A DNA stretch of 64,000 nt from Enterococcus canis NBRC 100695 (GCF_001544375.1 NZ_BCQJ01000001.1:232275-296274); one strand, 5' to 3'. Shown: positions 53,301 through 62,748, numbered from the stretch's first letter. The notes: generated by a model not told the origin, from the sequence alone. Program-made: numbers and translations.

Positions 53301-53962
53301 AAGTATTCTTTAAACAGCGGGGATGCCCCTAATCCTTTTGAAGTGTCGTAGGCCTGAGTTAGTCCCTTTAACCACCCTTCAGGATCTGGATTGGCACGGG
53401 CAAAATCATATAGCGAGAACAAGACATCCGTTAAACCAGCATCAGAACGGTCATTACTGAAATTGGCCGTTAGCTGAAAAAAGGTCTCGTCTTGTTTGCT
53501 ATACCATTCTTCTCGCAGGTCATCCCAAACATCTTCTTTTAATAATAAAGTTTCCGTCTCATCGGTTAATAAACGAAAAACCGGATCCATGTCAATCAAA
53601 TAATAAAAGCGACGGATAACCGTTAAACAAAACGCGTGCAACGTGCTGATATTAGCAGTTGGCAGCAACGTCAATTGTTGTAAAAAGCGTTGACGCGTTT
53701 CTGGATCACGGGTATTAGCGGCGTTTTCTTGTAACGCTTTTTGGATACGCTCCTTCATTTCCCGGGCTGCCGCTTCCGTAAATGTAACAATCAATAGTTG
53801 GTCGACATTCGTTCCATCAATGATTTTTTCAATGACGCGTTCGACTAAAACAGTTGTTTTACCAGAACCAGCGGAGGCGGACACTAAAATATTGTCACCG
53901 GCATCATAGATTGCCTGCCACTGACTATCAGTAAACGTGCTATTCTCCGGTTTCAGTTTCAT
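50306..53962 (-). CDS. addA: ATP-dependent helicase/nuclease subunit A (AddA/RexA)
   Basis: A 1218-residue UvrD-like helicase with a C-terminal nuclease. Helicase motifs: SASAGSGKTTVLVERVI (Walker A), VDEYQDLNRLQ (motif II), MFMVGDVKQSIYAFR (III), MTIHASKGLEFPVVF (V) and KLYVALTRAEQKL (VI). The RecB-type nuclease core near the end has GIVDGYIDNDELVLYDFKTD. With AddB it processes double-strand breaks for recombination. The ATG at 53962 is preceded by GGAGGACGAAC; it overlaps addB by 23 bases, so the subunits are coupled. Confidence 0.95.
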   Translation of the reverse strand: MKLKPENSTFTDSQWQAIYDAGDNILVSASAGSGKTTVLVERVIEKIIDGTNVDQLLIVTFTEAAAREMKERIQKALQENAANTRDPETRQRFLQQLTLLPTANISTLHAFCLTVIRRFYYLIDMDPVFRLLTDETETLLLKEDVWDDLREEWYSKQDETFFQLTANFSNDRSDAGLTDVLFSLYDFARANPDPEGWLKGLTQAYDTSKGLGASPLFKEYLQPNYLENLASVQTRYQEMIRLCEGVPELKKITELAYNEAAQTTQLQQFLEAGDLETTYHAFSNLTFDKFPTIRKPEEAIKEVKDQAKQLRDDNVKALRAIQKDLFAVDPETMTKIMAEAQTVVGNLSEVCLQFMHRYRQRKSAQGLLDFNDLEHLTLQILATLDSEGWHASEASAFYREKFTEVLVDEYQDLNRLQEALLHWVTRTEPGNMFMVGDVKQSIYAFRLADPTLFIEKYQHYERAEGGRRIVLAENFRSRKEVLDFTNLIFDQLMDEQVGQIAYDEAAKLVNGFTAFPETATFDTEIWIYEKGVEAETELVIEDKTEGELRMTARRIRQLMDEGFEVYDKKQKVNRPLRYSDIVLLTPTKKNNLAILELFKEADIPVEVNDAQNYFQATEIRIMVALLQLIDNPYQDIPLAAVLRSPLVGLNEQELAEIRLANKQSSFYEALKQFLAATESPLQAKLGFFMEQFQTWRELARRDSLATLIWQIYQDTAFLDYVGGMPAGAQRQANLRALAERAASYEKTSFRGLFQFVRFIEKMQEKDKDLAEPVLLGGEEAVRVMTIHASKGLEFPVVFVLDLTKQFRLSELNGNYIFDEKLGAGIRYLEPTTRTLYPTMPYLAIRQAKLQKLLSEEMRKLYVALTRAEQKLILVGSYQDEATAWKTWAKVAQHDQRVLPASLRLAQGGNLMNWIGYSLIRHPHTAIFQKEWATANIPELKAYPDSFSIHFVQADVFAEGGQTHQETVKTSPATGLEILAAAKGRLAFQYPYSNATETTSYQSVSEIKRVFEDPDESELLKIDVTTRRPINRFVQEELPKPKFLQETRAPLANEIGTATHYVLQVMSLEKPTMKSLKELVVSLVQEKRLAPQVAEKINLQKIITFYDSDLGQRILKEAEQVKREQPFSMLLPANRLFADYPTADEILVHGIVDGYIDNDELVLYDFKTDHLSGPAGREKALERYRGQLNVYKEALELATGKKVAETWLILLEPEEQIKL

Positions 53963-56900
53963 GTTCGTCCTCCTTAAATAATCGTGTCCGATCAATTTTT
54001 TCTATACGGTGATAATTATTTTCCTTCAACATCACGTCAAACTCACAAACGCTGCGGAATGGACAGAAACGACAAGCAATTCGTTCTTTCCCCTGATAAG
54101 CTGGATTCAGTTCAATTTTTCCCGAAAGGATTTGATTACCAGCATCAACAAAATTTTTACGATTAAGATCTAGTAACTGGTCCAATTCACCCTTAGTCAC
54201 GAATTTATCTTCTTGTCTGCTGCCAGCTTTCACCGTGCCATTTTTTAATTGTTGCAGCGGATAAAGTAGTGACGTTTTCCCTGGTTCAAGCGTGGTATCA
54301 ATTTCCACCATCAAAGTTTCATCAGCCACCATCAAACCATCAAGTTTAAATTTCTTCAGTGCTTCGATTTCCAGGTCTTGTCCTTCTTCAAAAGGAATCA
54401 CCGGATTTTGCAAATGCAAGTAAAAACTTCCAGCCGGCTCAGCTTGAGTTCCCGTTAGCTCCACCGCATTCAATAAGGCCACGTCAAGATAAGTGAGCAT
54501 CTGCATCGCCAGCCCATAATAGGCTTCAGTCAGACTAAAAGAGCGCGCACTAGACTTATAATCCACCACCCCAATAAAATCTTTTTCAGACGTATGCAGT
54601 ACATCAACCCGGTCGATTTTGCCACGAACACTCAATTTGCCGTGCTCTAGATCAAATTCCAGTCCTGGCAGGCCTTTTTGACTAGCCAGAACACCAAAGG
54701 TCACTTCGGTATCACGGGTACTCATACCTGTCCGTTGACTTTGCTTTAACAGCGCCCAATAGACCCGTTTGATGGTTTGTGTCAGTTGATAACGCAAATA
54801 ATTCATGCGTTCACTAGAAGACAAAATACCAAAACGTGGATCTGCAAAAATGTTCTGCAAGACTTCATCAGCCAGCGTTTCCATTTCAGCTGGTGTTAGT
54901 TGCGTCAATAATTTATCTTGTTGGATCAATACTTTAAAAAACTGATCCATGGCATCATGAAATAGTTCACCGGTTGCTGCTGGGGACAGCTCAAAAATAG
55001 TCCGCTCTTTTAGACGGAGACCATAACGCGCATAGTATTGATACTGACAACGATAGAAACTCTCAATCCGTGACACAGAGGCAAATAAATGATCGCCATA
55101 TAAGGCTTCTGCCTCTTTTTGTGGCAATGAGACTGGGATATTTTGTTCATTCAAGCTGCTAAAGACGCGTTGAGCTAAAGCACTTACAGGACTTTCTAAA
55201 AGCAGCTCTTCTAGTTTGGTCCAAATTTTAGGCAGCGGTTCGGCTTGTAAACGACTAGCTTCCTTCATTTGAATCACATCGCTCACTAGCGTACGATACG
55301 TACTAATAGTGTCTAAAATAGCAGGCGTCTCGTCATTTAGGGTCAATCTGCGCTTCGTTAGTATTTCAAGCTGTAAATCTTTCGCTAGTTGCAGAAGATA
55401 TGGGGAAACCTTGACCTCCTGTTCGCCATCTCGACTCAAAGGACAGCTGAGATAAAGACGCTTAGTCGCTGCAAGCAAGACGCCATAGGCTACGAAAGGT
55501 TCATTAGCCATCGATTGGCTAACTGTTAATAAGCTACCTTCAGCCAGTTCGGCCGCTAGTAATTGTCGTTCTTCATCCGAAAGGAGTGTTTTATTTTCAA
55601 TCCGTTTTGGCAAGGTTTGCTCATCCAGCCCAATTGCAAAAACGACCTTCGCTTGTTTAGGACGAGCTAATTCTAAGGAAGTGAATTGTACTTGATCAAT
55701 TGTCGCAGGAACTTTCCCAAAGGCTAAATCCTCGAGTCCACTGTTGAAGATTTCTTGAAATGCACTAAAATCAAAAGCCGACTCACCAAAAATCATGACA
55801 TACTCATCCAACAGATCCATTAGTGCCTGCCAGGCCTGCTCATGATTACGAGCTGTTTCTAAAGCTCCTTGTTCTAATGCTTGATCCCGCCATTTCAATA
55901 ATAGCTGCGGAACTTGACAATCTCGCAAAAATTGGTAAAAACGCGCAGCGGCTTGTTGCGCAGTTAGCGCCGCTTCCATATCTTGGAAAAATACTGGCAA
56001 TAATTGCTGGATATCTCCCCGAATCTGATTGGCCGCTTGCGCCAGCTCTGCTTGGTCCTCCGGTGTTTCACTTTCAAAATCATACAGTAGAAAATGCCAA
56101 TCTTCTGGCTTGGTCCAAGCAGACCCCTCAAAGCCAAAAGCTAACACCGCATTTTCCGTCAAATCAATCTGATCACGATAGTCATTGCGAGCTGAAACAA
56201 AATCGGCCGTGGTTAGCGGCAGATCATGAGGATAGAAAAGTTCGCTACGAAGAAAACGCATAACGTCGTGATAGCGATAATAACGATTATAGATGGCGAA
56301 TAAGCTTTGAATAAATTCCACTAATGGGTGGTGAACCATCGCGAGTTCCTGGTCCAAATAAACAGGAATCTCATTGGCCGCAAAAATAGGTAGTATATTT
56401 GTTTCATATTGACTAAGATTACGGGTCAGCACCTGGATATCACGGTACCGATATCCTTCACTTACTAAGCGACGAATTTCTTTAGCCACCAGCTCCAGCT
56501 CATGAAAGTTTGTTTCGCTGCGCCAGAGCATGACCCGATCTTCTGGCAACTTAGGACCATGCCATTTAGGGGAGATTTTACGACTCTCCTGCCAGTAATC
56601 ATCTAAAATTTTCAAGTCGTGATCTGTCGTCACCAACGCCTGACGATCAGGTCGTACAGGGACTTTGGCAGTCCGCGCTTTTTGATAAAGCCGTTGATAT
56701 AACTGAGTTGTGTCATAAAATAAATCAAAGGAGTCTAGCTCTTTAGGTCGATCCAAAATCATGGAAAAAGCCACGTTGCCTTGTTGCATTAGTGTTTCAA
56801 TCAACTGTTCTTCTTTCGCATTCAGTCGGGTATAGCTTTCTACGACAAAGAGCACCTTACTAAGGTCTTGGTGGGCCAGATAATGGGTCAAATAGGTCAA

Positions 56901-57452
56901 AATTTCCGTCGCTTTGATATCATAGCTTAGCAACAATTCATCTAATTGCGTAAAAATTAGTTGAAAGTCCTGTAATTTAAACGTCAGATCCTTGGCTTTA
57001 CCAACCAGTCGCTCGCCGGAGGCTGCTAGTTCAGCTTCTGTAATCAAACCATTTTTAAATTCGATAAACAACTCATACAGCTGCTTAATAAAGCCGGGTT
57101 TGTTCACTTCACCTTTAAAAACACGCAATTCTTCTTTATGCTCTGCTAAACAACGACGTAAAAGCATCATCGCTCCTGGTTCAGATAACGTATTTCCACT
57201 GTAATATTTTGTATGTTGTAAATAATACCAAGCCAAACGAGAAAAACTGAACACCTGCAGCCTTGTCGTGCTAACACTTTCCGCCGTTCGTAATCTTGAT
57301 AATAAATGGATTTCTTGTTGGAATTTAATGTAGTTGGGTACTAAATAAAACACTTGGTTTTCCGGATCAGCCTGTAGCCATTTTTGCGCTTCTTCCAACA
57401 AAATCGCTTCGTGATCACTGGAACCTGTGCCGATTACAAATTGTAAACTCAT
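53940..57452 (-). CDS. addB: ATP-dependent nuclease subunit B (AddB/RexB)
   Basis: An 1170-residue partner of AddA. The N-terminal FVIGTGSSDHEAILLEEA is the degenerate Walker A region of RexB-type proteins. The C-terminal nuclease (VRGKIDRVDVL, IGVVDYKSSARSF) is flanked by the four Cys of an iron-sulfur clasp: one in FYRCQYQYYA and three in ACRFCPFRSVC. The ATG at 57452 is preferred because GGAGGAGGGG lies just before it; the longer open frame extends into the lepB terminator. A weak promoter (TTGTCC/TGATAA) may lie before it. Confidence 0.93.
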   Translation of the reverse strand: MSLQFVIGTGSSDHEAILLEEAQKWLQADPENQVFYLVPNYIKFQQEIHLLSRLRTAESVSTTRLQVFSFSRLAWYYLQHTKYYSGNTLSEPGAMMLLRRCLAEHKEELRVFKGEVNKPGFIKQLYELFIEFKNGLITEAELAASGERLVGKAKDLTFKLQDFQLIFTQLDELLLSYDIKATEILTYLTHYLAHQDLSKVLFVVESYTRLNAKEEQLIETLMQQGNVAFSMILDRPKELDSFDLFYDTTQLYQRLYQKARTAKVPVRPDRQALVTTDHDLKILDDYWQESRKISPKWHGPKLPEDRVMLWRSETNFHELELVAKEIRRLVSEGYRYRDIQVLTRNLSQYETNILPIFAANEIPVYLDQELAMVHHPLVEFIQSLFAIYNRYYRYHDVMRFLRSELFYPHDLPLTTADFVSARNDYRDQIDLTENAVLAFGFEGSAWTKPEDWHFLLYDFESETPEDQAELAQAANQIRGDIQQLLPVFFQDMEAALTAQQAAARFYQFLRDCQVPQLLLKWRDQALEQGALETARNHEQAWQALMDLLDEYVMIFGESAFDFSAFQEIFNSGLEDLAFGKVPATIDQVQFTSLELARPKQAKVVFAIGLDEQTLPKRIENKTLLSDEERQLLAAELAEGSLLTVSQSMANEPFVAYGVLLAATKRLYLSCPLSRDGEQEVKVSPYLLQLAKDLQLEILTKRRLTLNDETPAILDTISTYRTLVSDVIQMKEASRLQAEPLPKIWTKLEELLLESPVSALAQRVFSSLNEQNIPVSLPQKEAEALYGDHLFASVSRIESFYRCQYQYYARYGLRLKERTIFELSPAATGELFHDAMDQFFKVLIQQDKLLTQLTPAEMETLADEVLQNIFADPRFGILSSSERMNYLRYQLTQTIKRVYWALLKQSQRTGMSTRDTEVTFGVLASQKGLPGLEFDLEHGKLSVRGKIDRVDVLHTSEKDFIGVVDYKSSARSFSLTEAYYGLAMQMLTYLDVALLNAVELTGTQAEPAGSFYLHLQNPVIPFEEGQDLEIEALKKFKLDGLMVADETLMVEIDTTLEPGKTSLLYPLQQLKNGTVKAGSRQEDKFVTKGELDQLLDLNRKNFVDAGNQILSGKIELNPAYQGKERIACRFCPFRSVCEFDVMLKENNYHRIEKIDRTRLFKEDEHETETGE

Positions 57453-57502
57453 GTCACCCCTCCTCCAGCCTATTTTATCATAAAGAACATGCATTCGGGA
57501 CA

Positions 57503-57553
57503 AAAAGACCGTTCCACCAACTCTTTTTACAGAGCAGTCGAACGGTCTTTTCA
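57503..57553 (-). terminator. terminator after lepB
   Basis: AAAAGACCGTTC pairs with GAACGGTCTTTTT on the minus strand, separating lepB from addB. Confidence 0.78.
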
Positions 57554-57555
57554 TT

Positions 57556-58107
57556 TTAATTAGTTGAGATAGTGCCGAAATGGCTCGGCGGCCAAAAGAC
57601 GAATTTTACATCGCCTAAGATTTTTTTCTCACTGATGAAGCCAATATGGCGACTATCTTTTGAGATACGGCGATTATCGCCCATTACAAAGAGATAGCCA
57701 GCTGGTACTTGTGTTGCCGGTAAGTAATCATCTAGCTTAAAATTATCTGTTAATGGTTGTCCATCCGTTAATTTCGCTTTATAAGCATCCAGATAAGGCT
57801 CATCTACTTCCTTACCATTGATCAACAACACATCATTTTGATACTCAATCGTATCGCCAGGTAGTCCAATTACACGTTTAATATAATTTTTGCCTGGATC
57901 ATCGGGAGCTGGAAAGGTCACGATATCGAACCGTTTGATATCGGTATTTTTCAGAGCAATGACCCGTTCGCCATCTTCTAGCGTTGGATCCATTGAATCT
58001 CCTTTTACGATTACTGGCGTAAACACAAAATAACGCAATAATAGTAAGACTACGCCTAGCCCTACGATGAAAAAGGCTGTGTTCAGCCATTCCTTATTTT
58101 TCACCAT
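57556..58107 (-). CDS. lepB: type I signal peptidase
   Basis: About 183 residues: one N-terminal transmembrane helix (about 10-30), then the catalytic domain with the Ser of GDSMDPTL, the Lys of NYIKRVIGLPGD and the MGDNRRISKDSRHIGF box. It cleaves signal peptides of exported proteins, of which this window encodes several. The start is ambiguous: ATG codons at 58110 and 58107 and a GTG at 58104 cluster behind a GGGGGG site. The gene is monocistronic with its own terminator. Confidence 0.92.
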   Translation of the reverse strand: MVKNKEWLNTAFFIVGLGVVLLLLRYFVFTPVIVKGDSMDPTLEDGERVIALKNTDIKRFDIVTFPAPDDPGKNYIKRVIGLPGDTIEYQNDVLLINGKEVDEPYLDAYKAKLTDGQPLTDNFKLDDYLPATQVPAGYLFVMGDNRRISKDSRHIGFISEKKILGDVKFVFWPPSHFGTISTN

Positions 58108-58196
58108 CATCCCCCCGAAATCTATCATAGAATAAGTTTACCACAATTTCAGCTAAGATAGCGGAAACGATGATTCCTTTACAAAAAATTCATACT

Positions 58197-58231
58197 TAAA
58201 AAAACGAGGACCGTCGCAACAGTCCTCGTCT
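58197..58231 (-). terminator. terminator after the opuA operon
   Basis: ACGAGGACTGT pairs with ACGGTCCTCGT (allowing a mismatch) and ends in a T7 tract on the minus strand. Confidence 0.82.
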
Positions 58232-58237
58232 CATCAC

Positions 58238-59959
58238 TTATTTTTGCCACTCGGCCACTTTATCTTGGTTCGCATCGATCCATTCACGAGCGGCTTCCTG
58301 TGGGGTTTTTCCTTCATTAATTTCCAGCATCACACTGTCCATATCCTCTTGATCCCAATGAAATTGATCCAAGACGCGGTAAGCTTCAGGTTGATCCTCT
58401 TTCAAGCCTTTACGTGCCATCGTGTGAATCCGTTCAACATCTCCCATCGTGCCTTTAGGATCTTCTAAATATTTCAAATCATATTTCGAGAACATCCAGT
58501 GGGGCGACCAGCCTGTAATCACGATGGGCTCTTGTTTCTTAATAGCTTGATCCAAGGCCACCACCATCGCGCCGGACGAAGATGCTTCAACGCTCCAGTT
58601 GGCTAAGTTAGGATAAGCTGCCACGGTAGCTTCTGCCGCAGCCATCACCCCAGCACCAGGTTCAATACCAGTGATTCCTTGATTGGCTTCATTGGTTAAG
58701 TCTTCAATAGAATCTACATTCATATAACTAGGTACCACTAAGCCAAGCTTAGCCCCCACTAAGTTTTCACCTAGATCCTCTAGACCATCCTTGTATTGGT
58801 TGTACTGCGCTTCATGGGTTACTGGCAGCCATGCGCCGACCATTGCGTCTGACTCACCTCGTGACACCGATTCCCACATGATGGCATTATCAACTGGGGT
58901 AATATTAACGGTATACCCCATATCTCGTAAGGCTTCCGCTACTACATTGGTTGAAGCAACCTCCGTGTCCCATTCCACATAAGCTAAATTGATGGTTTTG
59001 CTGTTATCGCCAGAAGCAAAGGCACCGCTGACCACCGCCAGTACAATCACAGCCACAGCTGCAATGCTCCCAATAACGGTTTTCTTGACTTTCGTATTAG
59101 CGGTTTTAGCTTTACGAGTTGTTTGCTTGTTAAGATTTTGAGTAAAACGGTCAATGATAATCGCTAAAATTACCAGTGAAACACCACTTACAAAGCCGTT
59201 TCCGACTTGGGCATGTTGTAGAGCCGATAAAACGCCGCGCCCTAGTCCAGGTGCCCCAATCATGGAAGCAATTACGACCATTGATAAGGCCAGCATCGTT
59301 GTTTGGTTGATCCCAGCAAAGATCGTACTACGAGCTAAAGGCAATTCCAATTTGAATAGTTTTTGCCAGCCGGTACCTCCAAAGGAATCAGACGCTTCCA
59401 CCAATTCTTTCGGGACTTGACGAATCCCTAAGTTAGTAAAACGAACCGTTGGTGGTAAAGCGAAGATAACCGAGGCAAACACCCCAGGCACCATACCAAT
59501 ACCAAAGAAGGCCACCGCAGGAATCAAATAAACAAAGCCGGGCATAGTTTGCATGAAATCCAAAATTGGTGTGATGATATTTTGAGCCTTTTCACTTTTA
59601 GACATCAAAATTCCTAATGGCACCCCAATCAAAATAGAAACCAGACTGGAAATCAAGACGAGCGTTACGGTGTTCATAAGCTCTGTCCAAAGACCTTGAT
59701 TATAGATAAAGAGTAGACCTAACGTTGTAAAGACAGTAAGTCCCCATTTTTTCTTGCTTAAGAAGAAGGCTGCCACTGCCATCAACACGATGAATAATAG
59801 TGGCGGAATCACCATCAATAGATTGGTCATCCCTTCCATAACGACGGTTCCGAAAGATTGCAAGAAAGAAAACAATCCGCCAAACGTACCGGTTAACCAG
59901 TTAGTAAAGTTTTCGACCCAGTCAGCAACTGGGATTGCTTGTTGTAAGAAATTAGCCAT
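58238..59959 (-). CDS. opuABC: glycine betaine ABC transporter permease fused to substrate-binding domain (OpuABC)
   Basis: A 573-residue fusion. The N-terminal half is a permease with about seven membrane segments and the EAA-loop-like [21 protein letters not shown]. The C-terminal half (about 315-573) is a betaine-binding domain displayed outside ([49 protein letters not shown] with Trp residues of the cation cage). The arrangement is that of lactococcal OpuA (BusAB). It imports glycine betaine under osmotic stress and overlaps the ATPase gene by eight bases. Confidence 0.95.
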   Translation of the reverse strand: MANFLQQAIPVADWVENFTNWLTGTFGGLFSFLQSFGTVVMEGMTNLLMVIPPLLFIVLMAVAAFFLSKKKWGLTVFTTLGLLFIYNQGLWTELMNTVTLVLISSLVSILIGVPLGILMSKSEKAQNIITPILDFMQTMPGFVYLIPAVAFFGIGMVPGVFASVIFALPPTVRFTNLGIRQVPKELVEASDSFGGTGWQKLFKLELPLARSTIFAGINQTTMLALSMVVIASMIGAPGLGRGVLSALQHAQVGNGFVSGVSLVILAIIIDRFTQNLNKQTTRKAKTANTKVKKTVIGSIAAVAVIVLAVVSGAFASGDNSKTINLAYVEWDTEVASTNVVAEALRDMGYTVNITPVDNAIMWESVSRGESDAMVGAWLPVTHEAQYNQYKDGLEDLGENLVGAKLGLVVPSYMNVDSIEDLTNEANQGITGIEPGAGVMAAAEATVAAYPNLANWSVEASSSGAMVVALDQAIKKQEPIVITGWSPHWMFSKYDLKYLEDPKGTMGDVERIHTMARKGLKEDQPEAYRVLDQFHWDQEDMDSVMLEINEGKTPQEAAREWIDANQDKVAEWQK

Positions 59960-61145
59960 TTACTTGGACCTCCTCTGTTTCTGCTAATGATTCAATGACA
60001 CTTCCGCGAATCACGACACCCAGTAGTTTGTCATCCTCCACCACTGCCAGAGGGGTTGGTGAATCATAGATCATATTGAAAATGTCGTTGACCACCATAT
60101 CTTTTGTAATCTTCGGCACGGTTTTCTCTAAAACATCTCGTAAACCCAAACCATTGGTTCGCGCTTCCCGCGCTTTTTCGGCGGTTACCAACCCTTTAAG
60201 TTTTCGTTTCTTATCCACTGCCAATAACATGCTGACTTCTTCTTTCCGCATACGGTTTAACGCAACATTCGGCCCATCCACATCAATATTTGTCGTAATA
60301 GCTGGGATCATGATATTCGCAGCAGTCAATACTTTCGAACGGTCAACATCCTCGACAAATTCGCGGACATAATCATTGGCTGGATGGGTGAGAATCTCCT
60401 CGCCTGTGCCGATTTGCATGATTTCGCCATCTTTCATAAGCGCAATCCGATCACCAATGCGCAAAGCTTCATTCAAATCATGGGTGATGAAAATAATGGT
60501 TTTTTGAACATTGGCTTGCAAGTCCAACAACTCATCCTGCATTTCGCGACGAATCAACGGATCTAATGCTGAGAAGGCCTCATCCATCAGCAAAATCTCA
60601 GTATCATTGGCCAATGCTCGTGCCAAGCCTACCCGCTGTTGCATCCCGCCAGACAATTGATCTGGGTATTGATCCTTAAAGGATAACAGTCCTGAATTAT
60701 CCAGTGCTTGTTCCGCTTTCGCCTGACGTTCTTCTTTGGGAACACCGCGAACCTCTAAGCCGTATTCGGTATTCTCAAGAATCGTACGGTGGGGAAATAA
60801 GCCAAAGTTTTGAAAAACCATATTAACTTTATGGCGTCTTACCTCCCGTAATTCTTCCTTATCCATTTTTGAGATATCTTTTCCATCTAAATAGATACTA
60901 CCTTCCGTTGGTTCAATTAGACGATTCAATAAACGAATCAACGTCGACTTCCCACTACCAGATAAACCCATAATGACGAAGATCTCGCCTTCATTGACAG
61001 TAAAATTCGCATCATAAACACCAACAGTGGCATTCGTTGCTTTTAAGATATCTGTTTTCGATTTATGTTGAGCCATCATTTCTAAGGCTTGTTGTGTCTT
61101 TTTACCAAAGACTTTTGTCAGGTGTTCGACCCGGACCTTTTCCAT
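59952..61145 (-). CDS. opuAA: glycine betaine ABC transporter ATPase with CBS domains (OpuAA)
   Basis: A 397-residue ATPase. Walker [19 protein letters not shown], signature [16 protein letters not shown] and Walker [14 protein letters not shown] are visible, with the long N-terminal segment of the ProV/OpuAA group. A CBS pair (about 275-390) forms the sensor that in OpuA gates transport by ionic strength and binds c-di-AMP in lactic bacteria. It is the first gene of the operon; its promoter is covered by a BusR-type operator. Confidence 0.95.
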   Translation of the reverse strand: MEKVRVEHLTKVFGKKTQQALEMMAQHKSKTDILKATNATVGVYDANFTVNEGEIFVIMGLSGSGKSTLIRLLNRLIEPTEGSIYLDGKDISKMDKEELREVRRHKVNMVFQNFGLFPHRTILENTEYGLEVRGVPKEERQAKAEQALDNSGLLSFKDQYPDQLSGGMQQRVGLARALANDTEILLMDEAFSALDPLIRREMQDELLDLQANVQKTIIFITHDLNEALRIGDRIALMKDGEIMQIGTGEEILTHPANDYVREFVEDVDRSKVLTAANIMIPAITTNIDVDGPNVALNRMRKEEVSMLLAVDKKRKLKGLVTAEKAREARTNGLGLRDVLEKTVPKITKDMVVNDIFNMIYDSPTPLAVVEDDKLLGVVIRGSVIESLAETEEVQVNG

Positions 61146-61189
61146 ACCAACATCTCCTTGTTTTCATATAGTTTCTTTTCATTTCAAAA

Positions 61190-61230
61190 AGTGACCACAT
61201 CAGATTAACATCGTGTGGTCACTTTGTCAA
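61190..61230 (-). promoter_or_regulatory. opuA promoter with bipartite BusR operator
   Basis: The minus strand has TTGACA (61225-61230) and TAATCT (61202-61207) separated by 17 bases. Over them lie AGTGAC (61190-61195) and GTCACT (61218-61223) half-sites with exactly 22 bases between, within a longer inverted repeat AAAGTGACCACA/TGTGGTCACTTT. BusR is known to recognise GTGAC-type half-sites at 22-bp spacing, so repression by occlusion is expected. Confidence 0.88.
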
Positions 61231-61231
61231 A

Positions 61232-61268
61232 AAAAGGCAAAACAAAAAGAAACCCTTGTTATAAAAGG
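61232..61268 (-). terminator. probable terminator after busR
   Basis: GCCCTT and AAGGGT arms with a seven-base loop, followed by TTCTTTTTG on the minus strand. Confidence 0.55.
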
Positions 61269-61316
61269 GCCTCTTGCCGATTTTGTATCTTTATTCAGAA
61301 AAATTCTTATCAAATT

Positions 61317-61940
61317 TTAATTTTTATAGAAAAAATGCGTCATGCGTTGTAGTGCAAATTCATTGCCGACGAAGTAAAGGATATCACCGGCATGAAGCAT
61401 GGCGTAAGGACCTGGTGATAGCAATAATTCTTCTTTTGTTTGGATCGCTACTACTGTGCCTTCCGTTTCCTGCCACAAATTCAGTTCACTAATTGTTTTT
61501 TCTAGATGTAGCGCTTCTTCCGTTAGTACCAGCTCAAATGGCAGAAAAGGATTTAATTGATGAGTTCTAGTCGTTTGATTGATTAATTGGTCAACTAGTC
61601 CCGTCAAATTTTGCCACTCTTTTTGTTGGGTTTCTATAGTAGCAACAATTTCTTGTTGAATATCTTTCATGGACTGTACATCCCGGTATTGTGCTAAATA
61701 GGATTGAGCTTTATCTTTCGACGCCACATAGGCGCCACTGCCGTGCTTGACCTCCATAATCCCCAAATCAACCAATACATTGATAGCCTTACGCGCGGTT
61801 TCTGGCGAGACATTGAACGTACTAGCCAGCGTGGAGCGGGCGTGGATTTTATCACCGACTTGATAGCGGCCCTCTACAATACGTTCCGCAAGCTCAACGG
61901 CAATTTGCTGATATCTAGCTTTTACAATTTTGCGATTCAT
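61317..61940 (-). CDS. busR: BusR, GntR-type repressor with RCK_C domain (c-di-AMP responsive)
   Basis: A 207-residue repressor. The N-terminal GntR winged helix (about 8-72, YQQIAVELAERIVEGRYQVGD, TLASTFNVSPETARKAINVL, quoted in parts) is followed by a coiled coil (about 85-120) and a C-terminal RCK_C domain (about 130-205, LHLEKTISELNLW, LLLSPGPYAMLHAGDILYFVG). This architecture is diagnostic of BusR, which binds c-di-AMP and represses betaine uptake. It is encoded directly upstream of opuA, whose promoter carries the matching operator. Confidence 0.93.
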   Translation of the reverse strand: MNRKIVKARYQQIAVELAERIVEGRYQVGDKIHARSTLASTFNVSPETARKAINVLVDLGIMEVKHGSGAYVASKDKAQSYLAQYRDVQSMKDIQQEIVATIETQQKEWQNLTGLVDQLINQTTRTHQLNPFLPFELVLTEEALHLEKTISELNLWQETEGTVVAIQTKEELLLSPGPYAMLHAGDILYFVGNEFALQRMTHFFYKN

Positions 61941-62009
61941 CGGATCCCCTCCTACTTTTATAGTAACGGAAACTTTTTATTTAGCAAACAAAAATCGTGA
62001 GCATAATTC

Positions 62010-62038
62010 TTTACTTACTTTTTGTAAGCTGATATAGT
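62010..62038 (+). promoter_or_regulatory. nitroreductase promoter with HxlR-type operator
   Basis: TTTACT (62010-62015) and TATAGT (62033-62038) are separated by 17 bases. A perfect palindrome CTTAC-TTTTT-GTAAG (62014-62028) covers the -35 and spacer, matching the palindrome before hxlR. Confidence 0.75.
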
Positions 62039-62076
62039 GTGTCTTGTAAATCATTAAAAAAAAGGTGGAATTTCAA

Positions 62077-62673
62077 ATGACAAACTTTACAGACGCTTTA
62101 ACAAAACGCCGTTCAATCTACGCATTGGGCAAAAATACAGAACTTAACGAAGATCAAATCGTTGCTTTAGTAAAAGAAGTTGTACGCCAAAGCCCAACAG
62201 CGTTTAACTCACAAACACAACGTGTCGTTGTTCTATTCGGCGACAATCATGAAAAAGTATGGGACATTACCGAGGCAGCTTTGAAACCATTAACTCCTCC
62301 AGAAGCATTCCCTAACACACAAGCTAAATTAGCTGGCTTTAAAGCCGCTAAAGGTACAATCTTGTTCTTCGAAGACCAAGATGTTGTGAAAGCATTACAA
62401 GAACAATTTGAATTATATGCTGAAAACTTCCCAGTATGGTCAGAACAATCAACTGGTATTTCAAGTGTAAACGTATGGACTGCTTTAGCGCAAGAAAACA
62501 TTGGCGCTAACCTACAACATTACAATCCAGTTATTGACGAAGAAGTTGCTAAAGCTTGGGATATCCCAGCTAACTGGAAATTACGTGGCCAATTAGTCTT
62601 CGGTTCAATCGAAGCTGACGCTGGCGAAAAAGAATTTATGGAAGACGACGAACGTTTCCGTATCTTCAAATAA
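62077..62673 (+). CDS. nitroreductase family protein
   Basis: A 198-residue FMN-dependent oxidoreductase (MTNFTDALTKRRSIYALG, QSPTAFNSQTQRVVVLFG, ENIGANLQHYNPVIDEEVA), similar to the HBN1/YodC-like nitroreductases. These reduce quinones and nitro compounds. The ATG at 62077 follows AAGGTGG; a GTG at 62065 lies inside that site. The promoter holds a palindrome shared with hxlR about 12 kb away, so induction by electrophile stress is predicted. Its codon use appears more biased toward common codons than its neighbours, as in highly expressed genes. Confidence 0.9.
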   Translation: MTNFTDALTKRRSIYALGKNTELNEDQIVALVKEVVRQSPTAFNSQTQRVVVLFGDNHEKVWDITEAALKPLTPPEAFPNTQAKLAGFKAAKGTILFFEDQDVVKALQEQFELYAENFPVWSEQSTGISSVNVWTALAQENIGANLQHYNPVIDEEVAKAWDIPANWKLRGQLVFGSIEADAGEKEFMEDDERFRIFK

Positions 62674-62698
62674 GCTTTTGATAAATAGCTAATCACTA

Positions 62699-62741
62699 CT
62701 AACCACTGCGACACGAAAAAAAGTGTTGCGGTGGTTTTTTG
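62699..62741 (+). terminator. terminator after the nitroreductase gene
   Basis: AACCACTGCGACAC pairs with GTGTTGCGGTGGTT, followed by T5. Confidence 0.87.
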
Positions 62742-62748
62742 CTAAACA

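Noticed and set aside
55823-56263. Plus-strand ORF of 146 codons opposite addB
   Set aside because: Antisense shadow of a conserved gene with no start signal.
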